Assembly: GCA_025642075.2 (NCBI GenBank) | Contig: JAODUO010000426.1 | Coordinates: forward strand, 243,501 to 307,500 | Length of the DNA stretch: 64,000 bases | Direction of reading: 5' to 3' | Source of the DNA: Ridgeia piscesae | Taxonomy: Eukaryota; Annelida; Polychaeta; Sabellida; Siboglinidae | Program-made: the position numbers and the translations under genes | The notes under the pieces: model-generated | Databases searched by the model: none | Seen by the model: the letters and a program-made list of their open reading frames with translations, nothing else | Told to the model about the DNA's origin: nothing | Shown here: one piece after another, positions 1-13,740 of the stretch | How the letters are laid out: the number at the start of each line of letters is the position of its first letter | How positions within the stretch are numbered: the stretch's first letter is position 1

Positions 1-620
1 GGTGTTTCTGATAGGTTTGACAATTTTCCAAAGAAGCCTTTGTGGTAGCATTGACAGTTTTTCAACGTCATGTTCATGACAGTCCCTTCCCTAGCGCCCG
101 TGGGGCATAGACTACACGTCTGCTTCGGTTGTCAAACACTTCCCTTGATGATTAGCACGCAACGTGCGTCCTACGCCAAGAAACAATGGTTTCTCTATGA
201 CGCTGGCGTGTGAAGGCAGTGCACTATCGGGTTTTGACGAGTGCCGTCTTTAGTTTAGTGTAAATACTAATACGCGCGCTTTTAAGAAAAAGTAAAAAAG
301 TTTTTATGAAATTGGTGTATAATTATGGTCGCCCATGATTTTACTCTGTGTGGTTCAGTCCATCAGAGCACGAGTTGATCCTTAAGAGATTATATGTTGT
401 AATCACACACACATTATTGTTATCCTATATCCAGTTTCGGTGAAACTGGCGTCGATACTGTTCATAGATCTTTAGTTTTCCTTCTTTTCCCACCACTGTT
501 GTTGCACTGCCATCTCCAAAACCCGTCTCCCCTTCCCCACCCCTCTTCGCTCCCATTCCCCTCACCCCTCCGCACCGGTCGTCTATCCCAGTCCTTGCCT
601 TGTCCTCTCTTCCATCGTCT
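1..620. other. Intergenic DNA, no gene recognised
   Basis: I see no coding exon, RNA gene or transposon terminus here. The last 140 bases are C/T-rich and lead into the minisatellite that follows. Confidence 0.5.
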
Positions 621-1500
621 CCACACGTTATACAGCAGTGCCCCTTCCATTTGTTCCACACGTCATACAGCAGTGCCCCTTCCATTTGTTCCACACGTCA
701 TACAGCAGTGCCCCTTCCATTTGTTCCACACGTCATACAGCAGTGCCCCTTCCATTTGTTCCACACGTCATACAGCAGTGCCCCTTCCATTTGTTCCACA
801 CGTTATACAGCAGTGCCCCTTCCATTTGTTCCACACGTCATACAGCAGTGCCCCTTCCATTTGTTCCACACGTCATACAGCAGTGCCCCTTCCATTTGTT
901 CCACACGTCATACAGCAGTGCCCCTTCCATTTGTTCCACACGTCATACAGCAGTGCCCCTTCCATTTGTTCCACACGTCATACAGCAGTGCCCCTTCCAT
1001 TTGTTCCACACGTCATACAGCAGTGCCCCTTCCATTTGTTCCACACGTCATACAGCAGTGCCCCTTCCATTTGTTCCACACGTCATACAGCAGTGCCCCT
1101 TCCATTTGTTCCACACGTCATACAGCAGTGCCCCTTCCATTTGTTCCACACGTTATACAGCAGTGCCCCTTCCATTTGTTCCACACGTCATACAGCAGTG
1201 CCCCTTCCATTTGTTCCACACGTCATACAGCAGTGCCCCTTCCATTTGTTCCACACGTTATACAGCAGTGCCCCTTCCATTTGTTCCACACGTCATACAA
1301 CAGTGCCCCTTCCATTTGTTCCACACGTTATACAGCAGTGCCCCTTCCATTTGTTCCACACGTCATACAGCAGTGCCCCTTCCATTTGTTCCACGCGTCA
1401 TACAGCAGTGCCCCTTCCATTTGTTCCACACGTTATACAGCAGTGCCCCTTCCATTTGTTCCACACGTTATACAGCAGTGCCCCTTCCATTTGTTCCACG
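621..1500. repeat. 35-bp minisatellite, about 25 copies
   Basis: A head-to-tail array with a 35-bp period (each unit begins CCACACGTCATACAGCAGTG). Units are nearly identical; the commonest variant is CGTCA versus CGTTA. Because 35 is not a multiple of 3, every forward frame runs through the same 35-residue cycle, and none contains a stop, so long overlapping open frames of 305-348 codons appear in all three forward frames. I read these as a property of the repeat rather than proteins: no start context, splice site or domain supports them. Confidence 0.95.
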
Positions 1501-2219
1501 TGCCGAAGGAGAATGGACCGTTTCATTGAAACAACGAGCTTTTAAGGAAAACTAATCGTTAAACAAAATTTGTTGTTAACTTCAATCAGTCTTTTAAAAA
1601 CGCAGATATCCTTTGTTGCACTACTAAAGACACTATTTCATTTCCAAGACACACCTATGACAACATATCTTTGGCGCGTCATGATTTTAATTGATTTTAA
1701 TGTGCAAGATCCGGCTTAACGGCTCTTTTAGTTTACAACGATAGCGAAATTTTAGCCTATGTCCACTTCAATCGTATTCTCGCGGGATTCCTCTTGTCAG
1801 TCCGGCACATGTCTTGGTTTGCTTCTCTTTGCTTTTCTTTCGACGCGTCCAGACGATGATTGAGACTAGTCCTCTTGTGAGATGTCAGCAGACATGTATA
1901 CTGAGGTAGTTCTCTGATCGGGGACATTGGGCAAATATTGCTATAGTCAAAATACTACCAACCGGACTGCTTGCTACGGCACTGGTAGACTTGTACTATT
2001 CTATAAATTGCAGATCTAGCTTCGAAATCTGCGTGGTATTCGTGAAAATGCTGCAACACTGGGAGGACAGTGTTTGATTTCATCTGAACATTAAATTAAA
2101 CAAAGCTAAATAATCGTTAAATAGCGTTCTTGTTCAAAGACTCAGTTGTTTCGGACAACTGAACAAGCGGACATTATGAAGCGCCTAACTTCCTTTAGTG
2201 ACGTCACATGATCTCCAGC
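1501..2219. other. Intergenic DNA, nothing recognised
   Basis: Mixed-composition sequence between the minisatellite and the CpG-dense block. No coding similarity, TIR or tandem repeat was found by reading both strands. Confidence 0.45.
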
Positions 2220-2900
2220 ACGCCGCATTCACCTTACGGCAAGAATCAGCGGCGCTGCGTTGCAAACCCGAAGAAACGAAGTCTTGTTAGTTGTTGCATG
2301 TGATTCTTCCTACAGATTTATTGCAGCGCGCAGACGCGATGACGTCAGCGTCAACGACAACGCGGCACTTGGAGAGACAGCACAACTCTTTACGACCTCT
2401 CGTCACGCGCGCGTCCGCAGCGTCGTCAACTGACGGCGTTGACGAAAGACATGCGCAGGCATCGGGCCATCCGTCAACGACAAGTGTCGACGAACAATGG
2501 CGGAAGACGCCGAGGGGTCGCCGTCGACTCGGTTCGCCGGCCGGGCAGAAGCACAGAGAAGTCGTACCCGGTCCGCGCTAATGATGACGTATCGGCGGGG
2601 AGCGACTCTGTTAGCGGCAGCCACGTTTTGTCCGGCCGGGTAATTTACGGCGACCGCTGACCGCCTGCGCGCCTCGTTACGAAAGCGAGGAAGTGTTTTT
2701 GCGGGAAGGCGAGCGACGCGTCGAATGCCAAGTAGGCCTGCCGACCGCAGGGTTACGTCGGGGTTCATCAATTACGACGAGTTCTTATGCGACTTACTCA
2801 CAAGCAGACTTCGTTCGTTACGGAGAGGTCACGGGGTTGACCTCGCAGATGTGGGCGAAACGACGGAGGCACCACTCGAGGAAACGATTACAAGCGAAAG
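2220..2900. promoter_or_regulatory. CpG-dense block, possible promoter
   Basis: CpG dinucleotides are much denser here than in flanking AT-rich DNA. Short open frames occur on both strands but overlap each other and show no recognisable domain. CpG-dense blocks often mark promoters in animals, so this may be an unannotated transcription start, but I see no coding exon nearby to pair it with. Confidence 0.3.
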
Positions 2901-5900
2901 GTGTGACGTGTTTATCGTATGTGATTTTTTAAATAAAAAACCGTTGGAAAGAGTTTATTTATAAAATGCACCATCGTGTTGTTAAACCCAGTATATACCT
3001 ATATCAGTCTAATCGGGTATGTGTCTGGTTAACTTAATGACCTTCTTGCGATGTTTAATTGTCCTGAAGACATAGGGCCTACTTAGACATAAGTAATACA
3101 TCATTTGCATGTAGGAACATATGCTTGACGCTGTGTTCATGTAACGTTGTTGGGCATTAGTGTAGTGAAACCTATCACACGTAACCGACAAGTTAACGCA
3201 AATAATAAATACCACACGAAAATGCATTTTGCTGTATTTACTATGCTGGTGGTCTTTTGTCTATACAATATTCGCAGTTGTATATACATATAACCAATGG
3301 GAAGAGCTGCAGGGGGTGTGACGTCATAGATGAAGCAAACATGAATTTTTAAACAGTGACATTTCTCTAATATAAACGATACTTTGAAATATGACATAAT
3401 TATCGACATTTTGTACACCACACGCCTGGTCTTTGGATAGTGAATTAACATTTGTACAAACTTTGTGCCACAAGTTCGCACAGACGCACGCGCTGGGACA
3501 ACTTTCACTGGGGTGGAGTGAATGAGGTGGGGGCAGCTACGCGGGTGGTCTCGTAATATATCGCTTTTCTTTTACCATATGTATTTCTTTCTAACGGTTT
3601 GTCTATTTTGTCTAAATAAAGATAGTAGTCGATTAGACCCTATTCATAAGTAACGCTATCGTGGCAAATCAGTAGAACAGTTACCCAACACGGTACATTT
3701 GAACGATGGTTAACCGCAAGAATAGGCTAATATTCTCTCGGAATGCATATGTTACAGACAAGTCCGTTTATTTTACGACGATTAGTGAATGCAGACCTTA
3801 TTTGTATTATTATATCACATTTGGTTTTGTTGTAAAGACTATTGTTTCTATGACAACGCCGCGTCGCAAACATTACAATTCCGGTCACGTTTGTGATTAC
3901 GTAGGAACTGTTTTAACGTTTGTGATTAGGCCTATGTCGGAACTGTTTTAATTAAGCACATTCAGTCAATCCATGGGGAACAATGTGAAATGTAATTAAA
4001 CATAGGGTTCATCTTGTAAATAGTTTACCGCAATGACAGTATTTCACACAATTCCATTAACTATTTCCCACGATCAGTCTCAGACCGAGGTTACTTTCCC
4101 CGCCATTAGTCTTCCGTAGAGCGGTGTGGCTTCCGACAGAGTTGTTTACCTTTATTCTCAACCCCTGTAATTAGTAGTATAATGACCGGTCCCCATAATG
4201 TGACACCGGAAAGGTAATTAATCACCCGGATGTGATCACAAGGCTTTACACTCCCTCTTCAGTGAGCGACTTTAAGTATTACTCACAGACAGGTTAATAA
4301 AAGAGTGCGTATACTGTTATTAAAATTGTCGAAATAACTGACTGTGACAGTTAAATCGGGTATATTCCTAAGGAAAAGTACAAGCCTAATTCGCTTTGTT
4401 ATAATACGTAGGGGTGAGTGAACGAAATATATTTAAAAAACAACACATTTTATATCACATATACAGTGCACATGACAATGAATTCAATTGGTTGAAAACA
4501 GGGTTTAAAAAAGTGCAATATTCATAATGTTTACCCTTATAATTGCTTAACTAACTTCACAGTACATCTAAACAGACTGTGCAATAACAAAATTGAAAGA
4601 GCGACACCGCTGTTCGCGTGCCTCATCATGATTATAATGTTTGATCGAATGAAAATACTAGAACATTAATTAAGGAACATTAATTAATAGTAAACAACTT
4701 GAACCCTAATTTAAGTCATCTTATTTACGTAACATTTCCGGCTAAACTCAAAAACATTATTCAATAGTTTATTAATTTGTGAGTGCAAGTGAACGTTTTT
4801 GGCGAGCCTCATGAGTGTGTGAGTACAAAGAGAGGTTTTTGTTGAGCCTAAATGTGTTTTTATTTAGAAACTCTGAGGTGTGTAATTTGTTGATTTCCTA
4901 AGACCCCCGAGGTGGATGGATACAACTGGAGGTTTTTGAAGATATTCAAGTATTGCAATTGTAAGTTTTTGGTGAGACTCATTGCAAGTGCATAAGTTGG
5001 CGAGCATCAGCGCCCAGAATACTGATCATGTTCCGACAAAAATGTATTATACAGCCGAAAACACTTGTGTCATTTTCCCAGGGATATTTGACAAGAATAA
5101 GATATTCCATCAAAACGAAATAAGATTTTAACTAATACCAAACGAGCTAGAATGTCATGGTATACAAGCCTGGGTTGGGTTAAAGACAATGCTATGGGTG
5201 TTGTCAATGGTCTGATACAGTGACTCGTTGAATATCAATATAACATTCAACACGCTGTTCGTGTATGTTTTTGTACGAAACTAAATGTAGCAGTGCTGGA
5301 GGCAGGGGTGTGACGTCATGACGAGTGTGACGTCATACGCAACGAGAAAATGCTGTTGCTGTTTCGGCCGGTATCTGACATACCTACAATCGTTGCTTGT
5401 ATCACACATCAAATTATTTATTTTGCACGAACGTCTTAACCACGATAAAGCTCATGTTCTCAAGAAAGATAGTACACCCACCTCATCCCTGGTGTGATTC
5501 TATTGTGGCTCTGCGGTTATTCAATAGGTGTCTTCCCGTTATACCTTAGTCCCGTTGTAGCTACTTCCGAGTATAACTTCTTTTAATTCCCGTTATAGCT
5601 ACTCGTTAAGTTTGACAGTTGAACTATTCCCGTTCTAGTTACTTATTTACTGTCTACTTCAGGAAGTGAGAGGGAGCATTAATTAGTTCAACATGGATTG
5701 CTGGCACAGGTAGAACAGCCTTCACATAACCGACACCGTTGGACGGAGTTTGTTGAAGACGGTCAGGAGAACGAGAGTAAAACCAGAATGATCGAGGTAT
5801 ATTTGTTAAACATGAGCTTGATTGGCAGATACTTGCTCAAACTAGAATGATCAACAGTGTCTGTGAGATTGATCACTTTCAAAGTTAGACTTTTTGATAA

Positions 5901-6540
5901 ACACAAGTCACAGAACTCTGTAATCTGTACATGTAATGTAGAACGTTGTGTTAATAAAACTGTTACGTACACGTGATTCTAATTACATTAAGCTCAGCTC
6001 ATTTGTACAATATCAAAAGTTACTACAAAGGGACATTTTAATGTTCACGGAACTGCCCTCTCAGAGGATTAGTAAATATAAATATTCCAATAATGCAAAA
6101 CAATCGTATATGATTGATACCACCCACTCACCCCTCATAAAAGGTGGACAGACCAATACATTTAAAAATAATTACAGGGGGTATTTACAAACAGAGCCAT
6201 AATACTTTCTATTGCAAAAACCGGCGAGAACACAATACACGTCAGCGACTTGCAACTGGTTTATTATTTCTAAAACTAAACACACGTTCACAGACGTAGC
6301 TGAAAAAGTAACAACCAGCGGAATTTATCCACATTTTCTGTTCAATGTGGAATATTAAACTCATCGATAAAACGTTCCTACTGAACCCTTTACCCAGTCA
6401 CATACATTTTGTGTGGATTATTGGAATTTCTTTTATTTGCACAGCCACTTAGTTTGTCTCGGTAACGGCAAAATACGTAGCTATGAAATGAACGTATAAC
6501 AGGATGTAGGTACCCTGGACCATTATATAAATGGTCCGTT
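2901..6540. other. AT-rich intergenic DNA with weak local repeats
   Basis: No gene recognised. Around 4,770-5,005 imperfect copies of a phrase like TTTTTGGCGAGCCTCAT recur. Around 5,535-5,645 several imperfect copies of a CCCGTTATAGCTACTT-like word occur. Both look like decayed local duplications. Confidence 0.4.
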
Positions 6541-6639
6541 TTTCTCAATAGAAACTCGCAGTGACAATCGACAATTTAAACTGTGTTATTTCAAGAGGAT
6601 TGCAACATTTCTGCGTTCGACAGACACTGTGGACAGAAG

Positions 6640-7230
6640 TCCATCTGCCGCTTTCGCATGAGGGTTTAATTAAGGTCCGCGCCCAGTTGAAAGACGCCTC
6701 GGCGATGGGTGTAGCCGCGCGATTGTCCCCCGGCCGACCCACCATCGCCTCCCGTGGCCGGCCAACAAAGAGACCATGCAAAGGTGCTACAAAGATACGA
6801 ACGGCGACGTCGCTGAATGCCTTTAAAATGAAACTAACGGAACGATAAATTAAAACCGTCGACAAAGCGAGGCGGCGAAGTCAGACAAAGACGCCGCGTG
6901 AAGGAATCTCGGGCGTCGCGTCGCCGCGTTGACATACGACGGCGGAGTCCGAGATACGAGGGACGGATAGTGACAGATCGCGTTATCTTGCGTGATTCGC
7001 TCAGACCGCTTTTGTGTTCCACTTGAGCGAGACGCTCGATCGGGCATTCAGCACCGCCCGAGTGGGCGCCAGTGGCGGGTGACCGAACACAATGGATGGA
7101 CAGTTCCGTCGGGCGGAAACTCAATAATGTAGCAGATTTGAGGGCGAGCGTTCCCACAGTCGAGCCGAGCCGTCCCTCGAGAGGCGATCACACGGTCGAG
7201 CTAAGTGGTGTGTTTGAGGGGATAGGAGAC
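6640..7230. promoter_or_regulatory. Second CpG-dense block, possible promoter
   Basis: A second island of high CpG density in AT-rich surroundings. Overlapping open frames on both strands (for example 6,561-6,848 plus) have no recognisable domain and are what stop-poor GC-rich sequence gives by chance. Confidence 0.3.
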
Positions 7231-7849
7231 AATTCTGTTTTGACATTTCTTTTGAACCACGATATGTCGGATGAACCACTAAGCGTTTGACGTTTCTTTT
7301 CTGCGATTCTAGATATGTTAGCATTATTGTTTCACCATCGCGCGCCAGAGGGCGCAGCTACAGATTACGTCAGTACAAGGCAGCGATACACTTGGCAGAT
7401 CAGTAAGCAACATTCGTCTTTTAAGCGCAGCCAATTAAATCGCTCACGAGGAGTATGGTCTGCCTTCGGTCTTGTGATTTGATATTGGGTGACTTCACTG
7501 CTCGTGTTACATGCAAAGTTTGGGATGTAGAAGCAACTGTTTGAATACACAAAACCGTTCAGCTGCTCGTATGATTGGGCGGACGGGTCGTTATGCAGGA
7601 ATTCCCAGAAATTGTTTATCCATCTTTAAACTGGGCGGGTATTTACGCTGTTCTCACTGGTGAGGCAGTCGCGACTGGAGAAATGAATAAACTAGTTCGA
7701 CTCGGCTAACTTCCTTACATCGCATATGGGATTTGCCAGGGGTAGTTTGCATTGCCTGTGACGTTTACTAATTAGTACTTGGGTATTTCAATAGGCATTC
7801 ATCACGATGTTACCTATCGCATGTTCCACAATGGAAGGTTTGTGGAACT

Positions 7850-8105
7850 GCAGAGCTAGAACACCGGACACTCAACCGACAACCCGGGTACGAATTGTGT
7901 AGTGCCGTATCGAACCTTGGGCAAGTTGACACAGCTGTAATCGTGCCTGGTTATTGTCGGCGAGACGTATTCTTCGCAGATTAAACGCAGCGTGGCTGAC
8001 TGCTTCCCGAGAAGTCAAGACGTTCGATTGTATAATATACCAGAGAGTAAAACGTAAAGTGCTAATGGTTGGATACTGCGGAATGTAAGAACTTACCTTA
8101 ACTTT
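7850..8105 (+). mobile_element. tRNA-derived SINE, degraded copy 1
   Basis: Matches the better preserved SINE at 29,413-29,735 along its length. The shared order is: tRNA-like head with a ...CTCGAC/CTCAACCGA... arm, the phrase CCTTGGGCAAGT, a CAGCTGTA block, TTCGCGCATTAA/TTCGCAGATTAA, a GCTGACTGCTTCCC/GCTGGATGCTTCCT block, GTAAAGTGCT, then GGATACTGCG and the 3' end GAACTTACCTTAAC. The B-box is decayed (GGGTACGAATTG). Confidence 0.7.
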
Positions 8106-10634
8106 GGAGCCGTCTTAGACACTAGCTGTACACTAGCCGGCCAACGTAAGAGACATGTTGAACACCCTTGATGAATACGACTGCAAAACGACCCAAAAGA
8201 CTGAAAGTACTTTTTGTCGTGGCTGTTCCTTGACCAAAGGTGCTCTTATGTATATACATGTATATCACGTGCAGAAAGACTGCTCCGGCGTTGGATAATA
8301 TCCAGAAAATCGTGTTTTAAGTGGGGTGTTTGAATACGCCTGGTATTTTTGGTACTTCTCAGCCATTTGTGAAGTTTGTTTCTTTTCTTCTCTGTCGTCG
8401 GCCACAAATGGTATCGATCAATGACGGTCTTCTACCGTGTCAACAGCAACTATTTACCCTACTCGTAATTTCAACAAAACCTTTGATAGTCATAAAACTG
8501 CGCATTGAATTAGTTAATAGTGGCTACTGGCTACTCGAAATAACAAGTGGCGCCTCTGGCGGATAACATAATACCACATTTGTTGACATGATATTAGAGG
8601 AATATTGCAGCTTACTCGAAATAACACGTGCAAGTAATTACAGTTAAACAATCCAACGAATATTATATTTACATCGTGCCGACATTAATACTCTTGACAT
8701 ATAACAGACATCTTAACTGAAACAAATTGATCGATTGATTGATGTTAAAAGATTACTTTGAATGCAATAGATGAAAATCGAAAAGCTTCTAAAACATTAC
8801 AAAAATACACAAAAACACATTAGAATAATTTCATAATAGTCAATATTTATAAGACAATATTTACAGGCTGTTTTGCAATATATGCGGGTATGTTGAAGAA
8901 GAAAGACGTGGACTTTGTGAGGAGACACTGCGCGGAGTGTATGAATGAACATGGAAGGAAATTAAATATACAGCTCAAGTGAAAAGTGGACACGGATATG
9001 AGCGCATCCACGTGCCCTAAGATCTTTAGTATTTGTCCCTTTTCGTAGACGTTTCCTGCTGTGTGCTCCATAGAAGTATGTAAAATGTGAAGTAAAATGG
9101 CGAACAAAATGAACACTACCACCGTCTTCCGATGTCTTTTATATCAGCCGATAACAAGTGCGGTATAGCAGTCTATTTATGGGTTGAGATAAACGGCACT
9201 GACTCTGAAGAATTCGAGAATCAAGAAGATAGAATTACGATAACGAAATAGGGAGAAGATATTTGAATTTTCTGCAGACAAAACAACAAGCATAGTAATG
9301 GAAAGAAGGTGGTTCACGAACAGGAAGCTCACAACGACAACAGAATGACAGCATTAGCTGGTTCACGGAAAGGGCAAATACAAAAGGCCACACGAATGGA
9401 CGAGTTTGACAGAAGACGGAAAAAAGACTGCAGGAATAAGTGAACAAAGTAGAGCGGACGGCCGCGTGAGGTGAACCCAGCCCACCCCCGTAAGGGGAAG
9501 AAGTGTGAGATGTGATCATGTGATGATGGTTTAACATACGTGCGTGCGTGCGCATATTTTATATCGCATAGTAGAATAACGGGTCCTGGATTCTATAGAA
9601 GCAGCCCTAAAACAGCGCAACTATTCAGGGCTATTTAATTGTTATTCATGTGTAAATTTACATTTTTAATACATTGATTTTTTTCTCAGAAATTCACGAT
9701 TTCCGCGATTGGACACGACTAACAACATACACATACCATGTATACACAAACAAGGCGCACACGGACAGTGATAAATCTTGCTGGCAACAGTAACGGGCAG
9801 TGTCATCACGGATGGTCCAAAGTTATCGACAATACGACAATTGTCGTCCTAGGCGAATGCATTCCTGACGTCTTGGGCGTGACATCCATAGACGTGTTGA
9901 CCACCCTCAGTATGCATTCTATAAATATGTAATAACTTCGTATTCGGCGCCGAATTTGCATGACAATACGACGTCACATACCACTGACGTATGCTACAAA
10001 TCACCTTTCAACATCTGGGGTAACTGTTTGTCGAGAGGTCTGGTTTATGTCGAAATAGTTCGCTCGAACAACGGAACGTAACAGCTGTAGGTCGCAAGTT
10101 CACGTTCTGTAAGTCTTCACAACTTTAATGATTTATTGTAAGGTCTTCACCTCTGAACGTCTTCATTTCCGCATGCTCGTCTCTTAACATAACGCAGACA
10201 TAACTTCTATTCAGGTTTTAATTTACGGTACGAGAACTATAAAATATTTAACCAACCTATTCGATGATACATGACAACTGTTTCGGTTGAAGTTTGTTGA
10301 AGTCACGCGATACGAGACAGGACTGCATTGTATTATATTATTTTAACGGACATTCTTCCCGTGGTTACAACGTGAACCACAAAGGCAACAGCGCTGACAG
10401 AAAAAACAACTTTCTTACGAGGTTATAATTTTTTTATTTGGCGACAAAACATTATAAAAAAGGTAACATGCGCGAATCGATTACACATACCGGACGCCAG
10501 GAAACAACTAAACTGGGGAAACGGAAAGGTGTGTCTGACAAATGCAGAGGACGATTAACGGAATGCCTGCCTACGAAGAGCAATAGAAATACATATAAAA
10601 AATCAATAACGAAAGCAACGCAACAGTATACTTA

Positions 10635-10636
<2 letters not shown>
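8106..10636. other. Intergenic DNA, nothing recognised
   Basis: No gene, TIR pair or RNA found. Short open frames (8,847-9,122 minus; 9,235-9,555 minus) have no domain features that I recognise. Confidence 0.4.
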
Positions 10637-10707
<71 letters not shown>

Positions 10708-10720
10708 TGTGTGTGTGTTG

Positions 10721-10760
<40 letters not shown>
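10637..10760. repeat. (GT)n microsatellite
   Basis: A dinucleotide run of about 120 bp with a few interruptions (GGTGTG, GTTGTTG). Confidence 0.97.
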
Positions 10761-10761
<1 letters not shown>

Positions 10762-11219
10762 CGAATAATTTAAGAAATTCAAATGCGCAGAATGTTTAAC
10801 AAGAGTTCGTACTTATATAAAAGCATCGACAGAATTGCAAATGTTGTTGGTAGGGTACTCTATGTTTTGTTTAGTACATATTGATGGTGAAGTTTGGCAG
10901 CAGTAGGTGGCCGCTTTAATGTCTCTCGGTGTACCGGCCAAAACTGCAAAGTACCCGTTGTGATACACAATACACAAGCGCATACACTGATACTCTTTAT
11001 CGTTTTGATTCCATCCTTGTGAGTAAAACTAAAAAGTTCTGAAAATGATTTAAACAAACTGAACACAAAAGAAACAAACGCGTTGTAATTGAAAACAGGA
11101 CTCTGAAGATTCCATAATTTATTTTAGGTTACGATGAACGAAAAACTAAAACGCGGGATAATCTTACAGTATTAGTTGGAAGCTGAAATATAACAACATT
11201 GGGCTGCATTTGTCGACAT

Positions 11220-11295
11220 GGTGTGTGTGTGTGTGTGTGCGTGTGTGTGCGTGCGTGTGCGTGCGTGTGTTTGTGTGACTCTGTGTGTGTGTGAC
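11220..11295. repeat. Short interrupted (GT)n microsatellite
   Basis: GT/GC dinucleotide run with GTGCGT interruptions, about 75 bp. Confidence 0.9.
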
Positions 11296-11299
11296 AATA

Positions 11300-12685
11300 A
11301 TAAAACTGCCTTTCTAACATATATGTTTACTGTTTAATGTCTACTGGCATCAAGAGTGCATTTTGTCAATACATAACGCAACGATAAAAACCTGTGCGCA
11401 GTCCAACGTAAGAAATCGGATTTGCAATGGACGGTTAAATAATAGCGCAAAGAGAAAACATTACAAAACAAAGTATTCATTCCACATAACATAATTTTCG
11501 TCCGGAAAATAAGTCATTTTCAAATTAGACCTATATTTCATTTCAAAATAAATTCTGTTCCTGGCAACTTAGTTATTACACCGAAAGCAGCGACCCCTGG
11601 TGAATGAAATGGTACTAAATTTGTTAATAAATTTGCGCCAATCCGTAGTCGACCGTTCTCATTTTTAGCTGAACATTACCTTCCTTCTTGATATGTACAT
11701 CAAGCTTTTGTGCTTTTCCTTATGACCATTTTCTTGTATGATGCTTTCGAAGACTAAACTGTCAGGCCTGTTCCAGTTTTACCTTGTATCTCAAAATCGA
11801 CACAGCTGCAATTTTTAATCTATATCCCCCAATTAGTGCGGTCCTTTTCCTAACGATCTTCAGTCAAACATTTTGCCACACTCCTGCTTCTGGTCTTGCG
11901 ACAATTGCCTGTTCACCAAGCAGCCTATTGTCTTCATGGTATATGTTAAACATCAAACATTTATGATCATGTGTTTCCATTTTCCACTCTTACTATACAA
12001 TACTCTATATAATATTAATAATAAAATAGCCCATACGTTTCGCTCATGATCCAGGGAAAGTAGCGGCATCTACCCAAATGCGCGCTAGCAACACTGGTTT
12101 GGACAGCGTGGTCAACGTTGGCCTGCGTCTCTTATTTGGCTTAGTTTCCATATAGTAGTAGTTTGTCTGAATTGGTGTACGCTCAAACGCATATCCTTCG
12201 AGTGAAACTTTTCGCAAATGGCATCCTCAATCACACAATAGAAATATATGTTAGTTGTTGATTATATTTCTATTTAGCTAATGAATGGAGTAATGATCAA
12301 TTTCAGCTACGCTGATATAATGATCTATTCAATCAATCACCCGTGGGAGCATTTTCAGACTATTACAGTGAGCAAAACACACCTCATAACCCATATGTAT
12401 ACATTTGGTATCTATACATCCCAATGTGTAAATCAAAGCAATATGATAGGTTTGATGGTCTTAATTATAAATCTATGCATATGAAAAGATGACGACACAT
12501 TATTGTAAGCTTACAGTAAGTAAATGTCAGTGGTCACTGTTCGCCACCCGAGTCTATCTCCACCGGAGCTCCTCAGTGGTGTATGCTGTCGTCATTCTTG
12601 TATACCATGTACACTAATTCCTGCAAAAGTACTTACTCAAGCAAGCCCTGCTTAAGATATTTAACACGATTTAAGAAGATTGCCA
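11300..12685. other. AT-rich intergenic DNA, nothing recognised
   Basis: No coding, TIR or RNA signal found up to the LINE remnant that begins near 12,690. Confidence 0.4.
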
Positions 12686-12689
12686 CCTA

Positions 12690-13453
12690 GAGAATCAACT
12701 CTAGATGGCAGGTGGACAAGGAAGCCCTATGGCTTATCGAGAGTCCAGCCTATCTATGCAAATGTACCCTTCCCTTCTTAGGTATATGTCGATTTTATTT
12801 TAAAATATATTAACACTACTAGCACCTACACAATCAGCTGATAATATGTTCCATTCATGTACTAATTTTCATACCCATTTAATATTTTAGACACTTCTAT
12901 CTGGTCTCCTCTCAATTTCTAGTTTCTTTTAGACGCATTTCATAACTAATATTCCTGAGTTTTGTATCATTTTGGTTGCTCTCCTTTGTACTCTTTATAG
13001 CATATCAATATCCTTCTTGCAATATGGATTCCATGCTTGTATACAATATTTAAAATAAGGCCTAACTATTGTTTGATACAACGGTATTATTAGTTCTTTT
13101 TTACAATATATTTCGCCTAATTAATTCAAGAATTTGGTTTCCCTTCGCTGCTGCAATTCCACACTGCTCTGATACCTTCATATCAGCACTAATAGTTAAA
13201 CCTAAGTCCTTTTTCTTTACGGAAGATTTTAGTACAGTACCACCCATTGTATATTGTGCGTCTTCATTCCTATTTCCTGTGTGGAGGCACTTACACTTCC
13301 AAAAATTAAACAGCATTTGCCACTTCTCAGACCATTCGGCCATCTTATTCAGACCATCTTGTAATTGCTGTCTATCTGCATCACTTGTATTTTTTCGAAA
13401 CACTTTTGTATCGTTCGCAAACTTCAACACATTGCTTGTTATATCATCTTCAT

Positions 13454-13492
<39 letters not shown>

Positions 13493-13725
13493 TAAAGAAT
13501 AAAATATGTCCCAATGCTGATCCCTGCGGTACTCCACTACTCTTTCTCTTCTATCATTCTATCAATAAGCCATTTTTCTATCCAGATAATCATACGGTAT
13601 GATTCATACCATTTCCTATGCCATGGGCCTAGTTTAAGTAGTAATCTTTGATGTGGCACTTTGTCAAAGGCTTTTTTTAATCCAAATATATTATATCTAC
13701 TGGTGACATCTTCCAAAAAATATCA
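12690..13725 (-). mobile_element. Non-LTR retrotransposon (CR1/jockey-like) RT remnant
   Basis: Reading the minus strand from 13,720 downward gives reverse-transcriptase blocks in order: a motif-A phrase (KAFDKVPHQRLLLKL), a degraded motif B with GHILFFIFI, motif C as FANDTKVF in place of the usual FADDTKVF, the thumb phrase EWSEKWQMLFNFWKCKCLH, GGTVLKSSVKKKDLGLTIS, a SEQCGIAAAKGNQILELIRR block, then RPYFKYCIQAWNPYCKKDID and a WNILSADCVGASSVN tail. Frames change several times and stops are present, so the element is dead. An (AT)n run at 13,456-13,488 interrupts the chain between motifs B and C. Confidence 0.88.
13456..13488. repeat. (AT)n microsatellite inside a LINE RT domain
   Basis: A 33-bp AT run in the RT remnant, read as (IY)n on the minus strand at the place where related elements have a FINDIDDDI-like phrase. 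Confidence 0.9.
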
Positions 13726-13740
13726 CATATTTGTTAAGCC

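Noticed and set aside
621..1500. CRISPR-like array of 35-bp repeats
   Set aside because: The units are contiguous with no spacers, in a eukaryotic context. The same holds for the 36-bp array at 35,463-35,965 and the 41-bp array at 32,881-33,245.
499..1555. Three overlapping 305-348 codon plus-strand frames
   Set aside because: They are the three frames of one 35-bp minisatellite; no splice sites, domain or start context supports a protein.
6561..7157. Overlapping open frames on both strands in the CpG-dense block
   Set aside because: Explained by high GC content; no domain or splice structure on either strand.
9235..9555. Possible retroelement phrase (SADKTTSIVMERRW, plus strand near 9,267)
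   Set aside because: A single short phrase with no supporting neighbouring motif.
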